From positions 1-64,000 of the forward strand of contig NZ_MUNY01000044.1 of assembly GCF_002002735.1 (NCBI RefSeq): a DNA stretch of 64,000 nucleotides. Reading direction: 5' to 3'. The DNA is from Algoriphagus sp. A40 (GTDB lineage Bacteria > Bacteroidota > Bacteroidia > Cytophagales > Cyclobacteriaceae). Each line of letters opens with the position of its first letter. The stretch's first letter is position 1. The translations under genes were made by a program, and so were the position numbers. Below, one piece after another: positions 18,174 to 26,825 of this stretch. The notes under the pieces were generated by a model. The model did no database searches, was not told the origin of the DNA, and worked only from the letters and a program-made list of their open reading frames with translations.

Positions 18174-19688
18174 CTATTTTGACTTTACAAAAAAGGTCTT
18201 TCCGGTATCGATTCCCAGTTTTTTCATCTTGGAGTTGAGTGTTGAGACATTGATACCGAGCAGATTGGCAGCTCCGTCCACACCGGAAACTTTACCCCGG
18301 CAGTGCTTCAAGGCGGTGATGATATGTGCCCGCTCCATCTCGTCAATCGTCTGAATCGACTCCTCATTTTTTTGGATCTCAGGTTTGGAGGATTCCGGCA
18401 AAGGGATCGAATTAATCACAGCGCCCGAATTCATCAGGACCGTCCGTTCCATCAGGTGTTCCAGTTCACGGATATTTCCCGGCCAGGAATAATCCAGCAA
18501 GGGGCCTATTGCGGATTCAGCAACAGTCATGTGACCCCGACCAAGTTTCTTGGCATACAAATCAACAAAATGTCTGGCAAGTACAGGAATATCCTCTTTT
18601 CGCTCACGAAGAGCCGGAAGCGTCAATGGGAACACATTCAACCGGTAGTACAAATCCATCCGGAATTTGCCCATTGCAACTTCGTATTCCAGATTTCTAT
18701 TTGTGGCGGCAATTATCCGCACGTTGATCTTGATGGTGGCATTACCCCCAATACGTTCGATTTCCCTTTCCTGGAGCACACGCAAAAATTTCACCTGAAC
18801 GTCAATTGGCATCTCGCTGATTTCATCCAGTAAAATGGTTCCGTTTTGAGCAAGCTCAAACTTTCCAATCCGCCGCTCCGAGGCTCCTGTAAATGCCCCG
18901 CGCTCGTGACCAAAAAGTTCGGATTCGACCAAAGCCGTTGGCAATGCTGCACAATTGACCCGGATGTAAGGCTTGCCTTTTCTGGACGAAAGCTCATGAA
19001 TACAGGCTCCAATCCGCTCTTTTCCCGTACCACTTTCTCCAAGAATCAATACGGAAGTATCAGTTGGCGCGACGATGGCCAATTGGCTTAGGACGTTTTT
19101 CAGGAGCTGACTTCTGCCGACGATTCCCTGAAAAGCAATCACCTCGCTGTCGCTTTGCTCCCGTTTTTTTCCGAGGTACCTGTGATCAAGCTGTTGCTCA
19201 TGAGTATCCGACATCTCTCCTCTCCTCCTCATCGCTTCCAGACTGTTCGAATGCAGGTATCGGGCGATTTCCAGTGTAACCAACACATCTTTTTCGCGGA
19301 AAGGCTTCACCAAAAACCCGTAAGGACAGGTTGCTTTTGCTGCTTCCAAGGTATCCTTATTCGAATTGGCCGAGAGGTAGATAAATGGAATGTTTTGCTT
19401 TCGGAGCGTTTTGGCCAGGTCTATCCCTGTCAGGGGGCCTTTGAGGTAAATGTCCAGCAAAACCAGATCAGGAACTTCTTTTTCGATTAATGACAGGGCA
19501 ATCGGAACAGATCGGGCGATGCCAATCACCTCATAGCCCTTGGTTTCCAGCATTTCCTGGAGATTATTGGCTTCGACAAATTGGTCCTCTACGATGAGTA
19601 TCTTCTCTTTCATTTTTGCATTCTGAGATTTCATTTCTTTTTCCACACGGTTTTTCAAAGGATTGAAATCTGAAAAACCTTGGGTCAT
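18174..19688 (-). CDS. Sigma54-activating response regulator (NtrC type)
   Basis: A receiver domain (about 28-145; phospho-acceptor Asp79 in LLDIYL, Lys128 in LVKPF) is joined to a sigma54 AAA+ activator domain: Walker A GESGTGKE at 217-224, the GAFTGA sigma54-contact loop at 264-269, Walker B in ILLDEI. A Fis-type DNA-binding helix pair follows at the end. It switches on promoters read by RNA polymerase-sigma54. The start overlaps the kinase stop by 4 bp (ATGA), which fits translational coupling and supports this start over the later Met codons. It is very likely the partner of the kinase at 19685-21511. Its DNA-recognition helix nearly matches that of the activator at 21993. Confidence 0.9.
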   Translation of the reverse strand: MTQGFSDFNPLKNRVEKEMKSQNAKMKEKILIVEDQFVEANNLQEMLETKGYEVIGIARSVPIALSLIEKEVPDLVLLDIYLKGPLTGIDLAKTLRKQNIPFIYLSANSNKDTLEAAKATCPYGFLVKPFREKDVLVTLEIARYLHSNSLEAMRRRGEMSDTHEQQLDHRYLGKKREQSDSEVIAFQGIVGRSQLLKNVLSQLAIVAPTDTSVLILGESGTGKERIGACIHELSSRKGKPYIRVNCAALPTALVESELFGHERGAFTGASERRIGKFELAQNGTILLDEISEMPIDVQVKFLRVLQEREIERIGGNATIKINVRIIAATNRNLEYEVAMGKFRMDLYYRLNVFPLTLPALRERKEDIPVLARHFVDLYAKKLGRGHMTVAESAIGPLLDYSWPGNIRELEHLMERTVLMNSGAVINSIPLPESSKPEIQKNEESIQTIDEMERAHIITALKHCRGKVSGVDGAANLLGINVSTLNSKMKKLGIDTGKTFFVKSK

Positions 19689-21511
19689 TGTTTCTTTAAT
19701 TCGGCCACAAAGCCTTCATCCTGGAGGATTGACTCCTTAAAGGTGACCTTAATCGTGGTCCCTGATACTGAATCCATCTCCAATTCACCACCAATATCCT
19801 CCGAAAGTCCCCGCATCAGTTTTAGCCCTAATGAGTCCAGTTTGTTAGTTTGCATTTCGACAGGAAACCCGATGCCGTTGTCGGTAATCAACAGCTGGGT
19901 CGTTTCCGGACTGACATAGCTAAAACTCACATGAATCTCATTGGATTTCCTGGTTCCGAAGGCATACTTGATGCTGTTAGTGACCGCTTCGTTCAGGATC
20001 AACCCGACTGGAATTGCCTGAGAGATATCCAACAGGATCTTTTCCACACGGAGATGGAATCGAATCCCCTGTTTCACCTGAAAACTATCCTTGAGATACT
20101 GGATCAGTTCGGGAATGTAGACCGACATGTCGATCTTGCCGAAAGCGTTGTTTTGATAAAGTTTCTGGTGGATAAGTGACATGGCATAAACCCTGTTCTT
20201 ACTGTTTTCAATAGCCAATAGCGCATCATTTTCGAGGTAAAAAGACTGCGATTCCAACAGGCTGATCACGGTCTGCAGGTTGTTTTTGACCCGGTGATGG
20301 ATCTCCTTGAGCAGCCATTCCTTTTCTGAGAGGAGATGCTCCAATGCAGAATTTTTTTCACTGATGACCCGCTGTTGGGCCTTCATTTTCTTGATTTGAC
20401 GAAAAATAATGTATGTCAGCCCGATCAGGATCAAGAATGACATTGTGACCAAAACTGCATAGGTAATGAGTTTCTTCTTTTCGCTCTCTACCGCTCTGAT
20501 CCGCTCTTGGTTGATCAGGGGGAGCAGGACATTCAACTGGGTTTTCCTGGTAAAAGAGCCGTAAAAATTGGCGTCATCGGCGGCTTTTTGGATCAGTTTG
20601 GCAGAGTTCCCCAAATCCCCTTCCTTGAAAAGCAGGTTTGCCAAGTAGTAGGTGGCAGCGGTCTCCTTGGTCGATGATTCAATGTCGGCGATGGATGCCT
20701 GAACGAGCAGACGGATCGCTTCGTCTGTTTGCCCTCTCCGCGTATAAATATCGCTCAAAGTCGATGCGGTCACCGCCACCTGGCTTTTGCTCAGGTTAGG
20801 CAGGGCAAGCAGCCGGTGAAGCAGGACTGACGCCGAATCGAGCTCCGAATCCATCAGTACCTTTAAACCCCGATAATATGCCTGCTGGTATCCTGTGTCC
20901 GGATAGTGCCTGATTGCGGAATCGAGGTAAGCCTTTCCCTTTTCCACCGTTCTTGAGCGGAAAAGTTTGTCCGGTGTTTGCTCTACCATTTCGTAGTGAT
21001 ACCTCGATAGCAACGCATAGTAATCCGCCTTGTCGATGCCTGAGAGTAGCCCCGCATCTATCAAATCCAGCGAGTCCGAGGCCTGATTGAGCTTCCCCGA
21101 AGAGACCAGTACGAAAGATGATTTGAGTTTGGACAAGGCGACTTTCTGCGGGTCACCCAGGCGCAAAGCAACATCCTGCATTCTCCTGGAAAACGCAAAT
21201 GCTGAGTCTGCCCTGAACTTCTCATATTCAAGATAGACAGCAAGATAGTGTTCAAACAGAAAAGCATCCGCGGAGTCCGTTTTCTGTTGACCCAGGGTCT
21301 CCAGTCGGATCATCTTCTGCTCGTCGTAACGCTCGCTCTCAGCCAGCGTCTCAACCAGACGTTTTACCTCCGCTTTGGCAGAAGTCTGGCAATAGGCTCC
21401 GGACATCACACCCAAGCAGGCCATCGGGAGTAAAATCATCCGGCTGATCCGATACCGACCTGATAAATTGGACATATGCGTCGTATTAATCTGTGCTTGG
21501 CTGTGAATCAA
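19685..21511 (-). CDS. TPR sensor histidine kinase (HisKA_2), partner of 18174
   Basis: The protein has an N-terminal signal or anchor segment, a helical sensing region with TPR-like repeats (about 45-320), a membrane helix near 340-360 and a kinase core. The H-box reads E-I-H-H-R-V-K-N-N-L-Q (His near 404), the N-box is NEAVTNSIKYAF, the G1 box DNGIGFP and the G2 box GLKLMRGL. It overlaps the response-regulator gene by 4 bp and the upstream small lipoprotein gene by 26 bp, so the three are co-transcribed. Met13 is an alternative start that would remove most of the upstream overlap. The protein is paralogous to the kinase at 3588-6014. Confidence 0.88.
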   Translation of the reverse strand: MIHSQAQINTTHMSNLSGRYRISRMILLPMACLGVMSGAYCQTSAKAEVKRLVETLAESERYDEQKMIRLETLGQQKTDSADAFLFEHYLAVYLEYEKFRADSAFAFSRRMQDVALRLGDPQKVALSKLKSSFVLVSSGKLNQASDSLDLIDAGLLSGIDKADYYALLSRYHYEMVEQTPDKLFRSRTVEKGKAYLDSAIRHYPDTGYQQAYYRGLKVLMDSELDSASVLLHRLLALPNLSKSQVAVTASTLSDIYTRRGQTDEAIRLLVQASIADIESSTKETAATYYLANLLFKEGDLGNSAKLIQKAADDANFYGSFTRKTQLNVLLPLINQERIRAVESEKKKLITYAVLVTMSFLILIGLTYIIFRQIKKMKAQQRVISEKNSALEHLLSEKEWLLKEIHHRVKNNLQTVISLLESQSFYLENDALLAIENSKNRVYAMSLIHQKLYQNNAFGKIDMSVYIPELIQYLKDSFQVKQGIRFHLRVEKILLDISQAIPVGLILNEAVTNSIKYAFGTRKSNEIHVSFSYVSPETTQLLITDNGIGFPVEMQTNKLDSLGLKLMRGLSEDIGGELEMDSVSGTTIKVTFKESILQDEGFVAELKKQ

Positions 21512-21989
21512 TCGGGATCAGGATGTCCGAATCGTCCAAATTGCGAAGCACCTTGCAGTACACGTCTATGCAGGCACCTGAACGAAACAGCACCGCCAAC
21601 TGGTAGATTTTTTCGTCTCGGGGTACACCAAAAAACTCCCTGATATTGGGGATCGAATATTCCCAGTTGTTTTTGCCAACCGGCGTGGCCAGCGCAGCCG
21701 AATCACGGGATCCCCAAGTGAACTTGACATACCGCCAGTCCAATTCGTGCTCAGACTTGCTGGTGATCACACCCAAATGAACATACACATCTCCGGTATA
21801 ATCGAGCAAACCCTGGTTTCCTTTCGTGGCATTGACCCGAATTCTCAAATTATCTGTATCACTTGGGTGATTTGGAGATACTTTGACCAGTTTCCCGCAA
21901 GAGGAAAGAACAAAGAACAGCAAGAGTAAAACTGCTACCGAATGCGGCAAAGGGGACTGTTTGGACTTTTGTTTTTGGGAGCAAAACAT
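21486..21989 (-). CDS. Small lipoprotein of unknown function
   Basis: This 167-aa product has a basic N-terminus and a hydrophobic stretch ending in a lipobox-like LSSC (C near residue 31). About 135 residues of predicted mixed strand follow, with a conserved-looking middle part (VYVHLGVITSK; YVKFTWG; NWEYSIP). I do not recognise the family. It starts 3 bp after the upstream sigma54 activator and overlaps the kinase gene, so it belongs to the signalling operon. A periplasmic ligand-binding or accessory sensor role for the adjacent kinase is a reasonable guess and nothing more. Confidence 0.65.
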   Translation of the reverse strand: MFCSQKQKSKQSPLPHSVAVLLLLFFVLSSCGKLVKVSPNHPSDTDNLRIRVNATKGNQGLLDYTGDVYVHLGVITSKSEHELDWRYVKFTWGSRDSAALATPVGKNNWEYSIPNIREFFGVPRDEKIYQLAVLFRSGACIDVYCKVLRNLDDSDILIPIDSQPSTD

Positions 21990-21992
21990 GAG

Positions 21993-24680
21993 TTAGATTT
22001 CGTTAAAAGGGTTTGCTTTTTGGATTCCAAGCTTCTTGATTTTTGAGTTTAGCGTAGAGACGTTCAAACCAAGCGTCTCAGCCGCTCCGCCCTTTCCGAA
22101 AATCTTTCCCCCGCATCGCTCCAAGACATGGAGGATATGGTCCCGTTCATTCTCTTCGTGGGTTTTGAGTATTTCAGGACCGGACACTGCCACATTGGAT
22201 AAGCCCATTTCAGTTGGAAGAACGACACTCTTCAGGATACTTCCTTTGCAAAGAAGCACGCTCCGCTCGATCAAATGCTCCAACTCCCGCACATTTCCGG
22301 GCCAGGAATACGCCAGCAGAGATTTCATGGCGCTGCTGGATATGGCTGTCACATTTCTGCCTGTTTTCTGGGAGTACTTGTGTAAAAAATGGGCCGCCAG
22401 AGGCGAAATGTCTTCTTTTCGATCCCTAAGAGGCGGTATGACGATGGGGAAAACATTCAGACGATAATAGAGGTCACTTCTGAAACTACCCTCATAGACG
22501 GCTTTCTCCAGATTCCGGTTGGTAGCCGCGATAATCCTGACGTCCGTTTTAATGGTATTTTGTCCCCCTACCCGCTCAAACTCCAACTCCTGCAGTGCCC
22601 TGAGAAGCTTTGGCTGAAGATGGAGCGGCAGTTCACCGATCTCGTCCAGAAATAGGGTCCCCTGATTGGCGAGTTCAAACTTGCCGATTCTCCGCTCATG
22701 CGCTCCGGTGAATGCCCCTTTTTCATGGCCAAACAGTTCACTTTCAATCAGGTTTTCTGGGATTGATGCACAGTTTACCTTGACCATCAATCTCCTTTTT
22801 CGGCCAGAGCAATTGTGAATCGCTCTGGCGAGTAATTCCTTGCCTGTGCCGGTTTCACCCATGATCAGAATTGAGGTGTCAGTTTTTGAAACAGTCTCCA
22901 ACTTTTCATAGACTTCCTTCATTGGCCCGCTTGAGCCTATAATCTCCTCAAAGGCATAATTGCTGCTGATCTCCTGCTGAAGGTAAACCTTCTCTTCCTC
23001 CAGCTGCTCCTTGTATTGCCTGATTTCGCCAAGTTGCTGTTCGATCTGTCCGTTTGCCATGATATTGGCGACCGCAGTACCGAGCAGATGACCAATGCCC
23101 TCGAAGATATTCAGTTGAAAATCACTGATAGCTTTCTTTTTGGGCGAAAAAGTAAACAGTACACCTATTGCAACATTTCTGTCCCGGAGTGAGGTCCCGA
23201 ACATTTCAACCGTACCCGTATCCAGCATGAATTTGACATAGGAAGGGACCGGGCCTTTTTTGACCATGTCTTCCAAGTCAAATCTGACCGGCACTTTGGA
23301 ATACAGTGCTTTTTCAAAAACTCCATCAGGAAAGGTGTGGTGTCTGTCCCGCATTTTTGGATAATCCGCTCTGATCATTCGCGGGGATTGCTCATTGACC
23401 AAAAAAGAACTGAAAGTAGTGGGATTTTCGCGGTCGATCTTGGCAATACTGATGTCGGAATAGAATGAAAAATTCTTAAGCTGCTGAACCAGCAAAGGCC
23501 CCAACTCTTCTTTTCTTCGAATCGACGCAAGCTCTCTTCCCATTGCCAACAAAATCGCATTCTCCTTCTCCTTTCGCAGCAACTGCTCCAACACCATCTG
23601 TTTGGAGATGGCGATAGAAAGAGGGTAGGAAATCCGCTGCATCAGCCTGAGCCTGGATTCGGTGAAAATCCCCCGCTCCTCTGACATCAACACCAGAAGT
23701 CCCCGCAGACTATTGCCATCGACCAATTTCACCACCGCTATTTCACTGATCCCTGATTTTGAGATAAAATCCAGCGACTGGACACCAGACTGAAGTGCCT
23801 GTGCGACATCCAGCACCTTGGGGACATGGGCAAATGAATCATCAGAATCACCTACCGGATATGCCCTGCAGATAGCATCCTCAAATTCCGGATGGAAAAG
23901 CCTTTTCTCCGACACCCTGTAGCTATAAATCTCATAGATCGACTTTTCAGGATTGAAAACCGTCACTGCAGCGTCATCGTATCCAATTTGGGATTTTAGA
24001 CTTTGGGACAAGAAGATCGCTATATCGGCTTTTCTCCGTATTGCAGCAATTTGGTTGCTGATCTCCAGCAAAACCTCATTCTCAACTTTCAGACGTTTTG
24101 ACTTTTCCTCTTCCAGGATATTTCCGACTGTAATAGAGAGAAGATTACCGATCTGATCTAGCAAGGCTCCATGAGCCGAGTGAAACCCCTGATTCTTGGA
24201 CCAGAGCGTAATGACGCCGAAGCGATTGTCGCCAAAACTCAGATTCTTGGATAAACTTTCGACAAAGCCGCTGCTAATCAACAGTTCAAGAGTATTTGGA
24301 GTGTAATCCCATTCAGAAGCGTCGTTCAGATCGAAGATCATTGCCTTTTTTGAATCCAGAACACGGCCGATAAATCCTCCTCCAATCGGAATTTTCTGAC
24401 TGAGTATAGCTTCCAAAGTGCGGTGAGCCACAAATGATTCATCTCCAACCCGCAGGATCGGATCCAGTGTCTTACTTTCAGAATCTACCAGGCAAAGAAA
24501 AATAGCCTGTGTATCAAACAATTTCTTGAGTCTCGGGAAAACATTTTCTAGCAAATCATTCTTGTCGCGGACGCTGCAGATGTTCTGATACAGATCCAAA
24601 AGTACATTCTTCTCCGAATCGCTCTTGGACAAGAGAGGATCAGTGAAGTCCTGAATATTTTGAGAACTGTTCTTGTTCAT
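21993..24680 (-). CDS. GAF-domain sigma54-dependent activator (FhlA-like)
   Basis: The 895-aa cytoplasmic protein carries two to three GAF-type sensory domains (about 20-190, 205-365 and 385-550) and a coiled coil (about 555-585). A sigma54 AAA+ domain follows (Walker A GETGTGKE near 607, GAFTGA near 653, Walker B LFLDEI), then a C-terminal Fis-type helix-turn-helix. The layout resembles FhlA, where GAF domains bind a small effector and release the ATPase. It heads a four-gene minus-strand operon (activator, lipoprotein, kinase, response regulator). Its final helix shares NVSTLNSK with the response regulator, suggesting overlapping DNA targets. Confidence 0.88.
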   Translation of the reverse strand: MNKNSSQNIQDFTDPLLSKSDSEKNVLLDLYQNICSVRDKNDLLENVFPRLKKLFDTQAIFLCLVDSESKTLDPILRVGDESFVAHRTLEAILSQKIPIGGGFIGRVLDSKKAMIFDLNDASEWDYTPNTLELLISSGFVESLSKNLSFGDNRFGVITLWSKNQGFHSAHGALLDQIGNLLSITVGNILEEEKSKRLKVENEVLLEISNQIAAIRRKADIAIFLSQSLKSQIGYDDAAVTVFNPEKSIYEIYSYRVSEKRLFHPEFEDAICRAYPVGDSDDSFAHVPKVLDVAQALQSGVQSLDFISKSGISEIAVVKLVDGNSLRGLLVLMSEERGIFTESRLRLMQRISYPLSIAISKQMVLEQLLRKEKENAILLAMGRELASIRRKEELGPLLVQQLKNFSFYSDISIAKIDRENPTTFSSFLVNEQSPRMIRADYPKMRDRHHTFPDGVFEKALYSKVPVRFDLEDMVKKGPVPSYVKFMLDTGTVEMFGTSLRDRNVAIGVLFTFSPKKKAISDFQLNIFEGIGHLLGTAVANIMANGQIEQQLGEIRQYKEQLEEEKVYLQQEISSNYAFEEIIGSSGPMKEVYEKLETVSKTDTSILIMGETGTGKELLARAIHNCSGRKRRLMVKVNCASIPENLIESELFGHEKGAFTGAHERRIGKFELANQGTLFLDEIGELPLHLQPKLLRALQELEFERVGGQNTIKTDVRIIAATNRNLEKAVYEGSFRSDLYYRLNVFPIVIPPLRDRKEDISPLAAHFLHKYSQKTGRNVTAISSSAMKSLLAYSWPGNVRELEHLIERSVLLCKGSILKSVVLPTEMGLSNVAVSGPEILKTHEENERDHILHVLERCGGKIFGKGGAAETLGLNVSTLNSKIKKLGIQKANPFNEI

Positions 24681-24956
24681 TTTAATTTCTCTTAAAAGCA
24701 GGGTCTACACCATTGGGTTCCAAAAAATTATGTCAAAATAAACAGCCTGTCCACTTTCACCAATTGGCGAAATATCAACAATAAACCCATCAAATAAAAC
24801 TGATATTCAAACATTTAAAGACACAATTGCAGCCCTGCTGGAAATCCGAGTAAATGGTACAACTAGTGCGATGAATTAGACAAATTCAAAGCTGTGACTA
24901 CAAAAAAATTCAACCGGAAAACCAAACGCAGGTATTCGACTCAGACCTCAAAAAGA

Positions 24957-25841
24957 TCAAGAATACGTCGATTTGATTTCCTTGAGGTAATTTGAAAAAT
25001 TCATACCGGCGTAATTTTTGAAAAATTTACTGAAATGGGCATAGTCCACAAATCCCAGGCGGTTTGCGATTTCCTTCATCCTCATTTGCGAATACATCGC
25101 GTACCGTTTCGCTTCCATCACCAGGTACTGCTGAATATGATGGCTCGCCGGAGAGCCGGTGATTTTCTTAACCACCGAGTTGAGGTAATTAGGCGTAACG
25201 CATAGTATCTCTGCGTATTCGGACACCATTTTCTTTGTCTGGTGGTAGCCAGGCAACAGGCTCAAAAATCTCTTCAACAGCTCCCGGTCACCGGTGGAGG
25301 AAATGTCCGCCCGGCTGTCGGCCAGATTTCTGGTCAGGTAGAGCATGAAAATATTAAGCCAGGCTCTCAGGAGTTCGGACTGCATGGTCGAGCATCTGCT
25401 TACCTCTTTTTTGATTTTGCAAAGAATCTGTTCAAGCTCACCTTCAAGCCCCTCCTCAATCTCCAATTCCCGCGATTCACCCGAAAAATCAAAGATCGAT
25501 GCCATTTCAAACCGGTTTTGCAGGAGATGAAAAAAGTCGGGTAAGATCGAAATATAATATCCTTCACAATCAGAATTTGCCTCCATCTGCCTCACCTGAC
25601 CCGGAGCTAGGCAATAGACCGACTTGTCTTTTAAGACAAAACTTGCGGCATCGACATTTGCCAGCGCAGCTCCACTCCTAATCCAATAAATTTCATAAGA
25701 TTTTAGCCTTTTAGGCTGACTGATGCCTACAGCTTGGTTGAAATCTCCTGATTCAAGAGGCCAAATAATGATCGGCTCCTTGTGTGATAAAAAGGATTGG
25801 CGGGTACTTGATGAAAAATCAGTGTATAAAATAGCTTCCAT
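24957..25841 (-). CDS. AraC-family transcriptional regulator
   Basis: A ~170-residue N-terminal part with a cupin-like strand pattern (ending near FSGESRELEI) is followed by two helix-turn-helix motifs in the last ~100 residues. The AraC signature is visible in MKEIANRLGFVDYAHFSKFFK and the following YAGMNFSNYLKE. AraC proteins bind a small molecule through the cupin and activate nearby promoters. It lies 276 bp upstream of the sigma54 activator operon on the same strand and stands alone. Possible targets are the hydrolase genes to its left, but no operator can be named from this sequence. Confidence 0.85.
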   Translation of the reverse strand: MEAILYTDFSSSTRQSFLSHKEPIIIWPLESGDFNQAVGISQPKRLKSYEIYWIRSGAALANVDAASFVLKDKSVYCLAPGQVRQMEANSDCEGYYISILPDFFHLLQNRFEMASIFDFSGESRELEIEEGLEGELEQILCKIKKEVSRCSTMQSELLRAWLNIFMLYLTRNLADSRADISSTGDRELLKRFLSLLPGYHQTKKMVSEYAEILCVTPNYLNSVVKKITGSPASHHIQQYLVMEAKRYAMYSQMRMKEIANRLGFVDYAHFSKFFKNYAGMNFSNYLKEIKSTYS

Positions 25842-26228
25842 GACGACATTTAGAAAAACTTACTTCGCAATGGTCAAGGATAGTGCCGTTATTATATATC
25901 ACTGTTATTCAGTTACTTAATTAAAATTCACCCATAATACCTTAGTGATATTTCGCTAATTATTGAGCTTGATGACGAGATTTAGACTTAAAGCATGAAA
26001 ATATTGAGGGAAGCTTCGACTAGCTCAGTACAGGTGTTGTATGGGGAATACTTCGACTAGCTACCTACAAGTGTTGAATGAGGAATGAAGAATGCCGAAG
26101 GATGGAGACGGGGGAAAGTTGGAGAATTAGGAATACTTCGCTTAGCTCAGTACAAGTGTTGAATGGGCAATGCGGACATGCCTGTTATATTTTTTTTAGA
26201 AACCCACGCAACCAATGGTTAAATTACT
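25842..26228. repeat. Intergenic region with three dispersed ~25-bp repeats
   Basis: Three imperfect direct copies of a motif that begins CTTCGACTAGCTCAGTAC and runs on through AAGTGTT are seen at about 26014-26038, 26051-26075 and 26136-26160. They are separated by GA-rich filler. Related CGACAAGCTCAGT motifs occur at 7427, 30330 and 31650. No gene is visible. Confidence 0.6.
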
Positions 26229-26825
26229 GTGTATGGGCTATGCAATCAGCGGGATGTGAAATCTGAAAATCTGGACAAAAAAATCTGGCAAGGGCTATTG
26301 GGCAAAAATCGTAAAGCCCAGGAGGCACTGTATAAACTCTACTACAGTTACGGGATGAGTATATGCCTGCGGTATACCTCCACCCGCGATGAGGCGAAGG
26401 AAATTCTCCATGACGGTTTTATGGTTTTATTTTCCAAGCCGGAAAAATTTGATCCTGAACAGTCCTTTAAACCCTGGTTTAGGCGGGTTTTGGTGAATCT
26501 TTGTATCAATCTATTCAACAAACAACAAAAGCTAGTCCATCAAACAGGCTTTGAAATTCTTCCGGAATCCAAGGAAAGCCAGCCCAGTGCTTTGGATGTG
26601 ATGCAATACGATGAATTACTAAAGTTGATTCAGAGATTGCCGCCCAGCTACCGAACGGTATTTAACCTCTACGTGCTGGATGGATTCAGCCATGAAGAGA
26701 TCGCTGTGATGCTGGACATCAGCGTAGGAACTTCCAAATCCAATCTTTCCCGGGCAAAAGAAAAATTACGAGAGCTAATAAAACCCAGAACCCATGAGCA
26801 AGGAATCGTCCTACAAGAGCGATAA
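26229..26825 (+). CDS. ECF RNA polymerase sigma factor
   Basis: This 198-aa sigma-70 family ECF factor shows region 2 around LYKLYYSYGMSICLRY...DEAKEILHDGFMVLF and region 4 around LPPSYRTVFNLYVLDGFSHEEIAVML, followed by STSKSNLSRAK-type recognition. The assigned start is a GTG; a second GTG at codon 10 (26256) is equally possible, and the first nine residues are doubtful. The downstream gene starts inside this one (32-bp overlap), typical of a sigma/anti-sigma pair. It probably directs transcription of its own operon and perhaps the downstream heme, YceI and barrel genes. Confidence 0.88.
   Translation: MYGLCNQRDVKSENLDKKIWQGLLGKNRKAQEALYKLYYSYGMSICLRYTSTRDEAKEILHDGFMVLFSKPEKFDPEQSFKPWFRRVLVNLCINLFNKQQKLVHQTGFEILPESKESQPSALDVMQYDELLKLIQRLPPSYRTVFNLYVLDGFSHEEIAVMLDISVGTSKSNLSRAKEKLRELIKPRTHEQGIVLQER

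Noticed and set aside
18158..18188. GTAAAGTC/GACTTTAC inverted repeat as a terminator between 17371 and 18174 genes
   Set aside because: Only 8 bp with a 15-nt loop, no T-run, and one arm lies in coding sequence.
26232..26258. 8-codon leader peptide MGYAISGM ending at the second possible GTG start of the ECF gene
   Set aside because: An appealing coupling arrangement, but too short to support from sequence alone.
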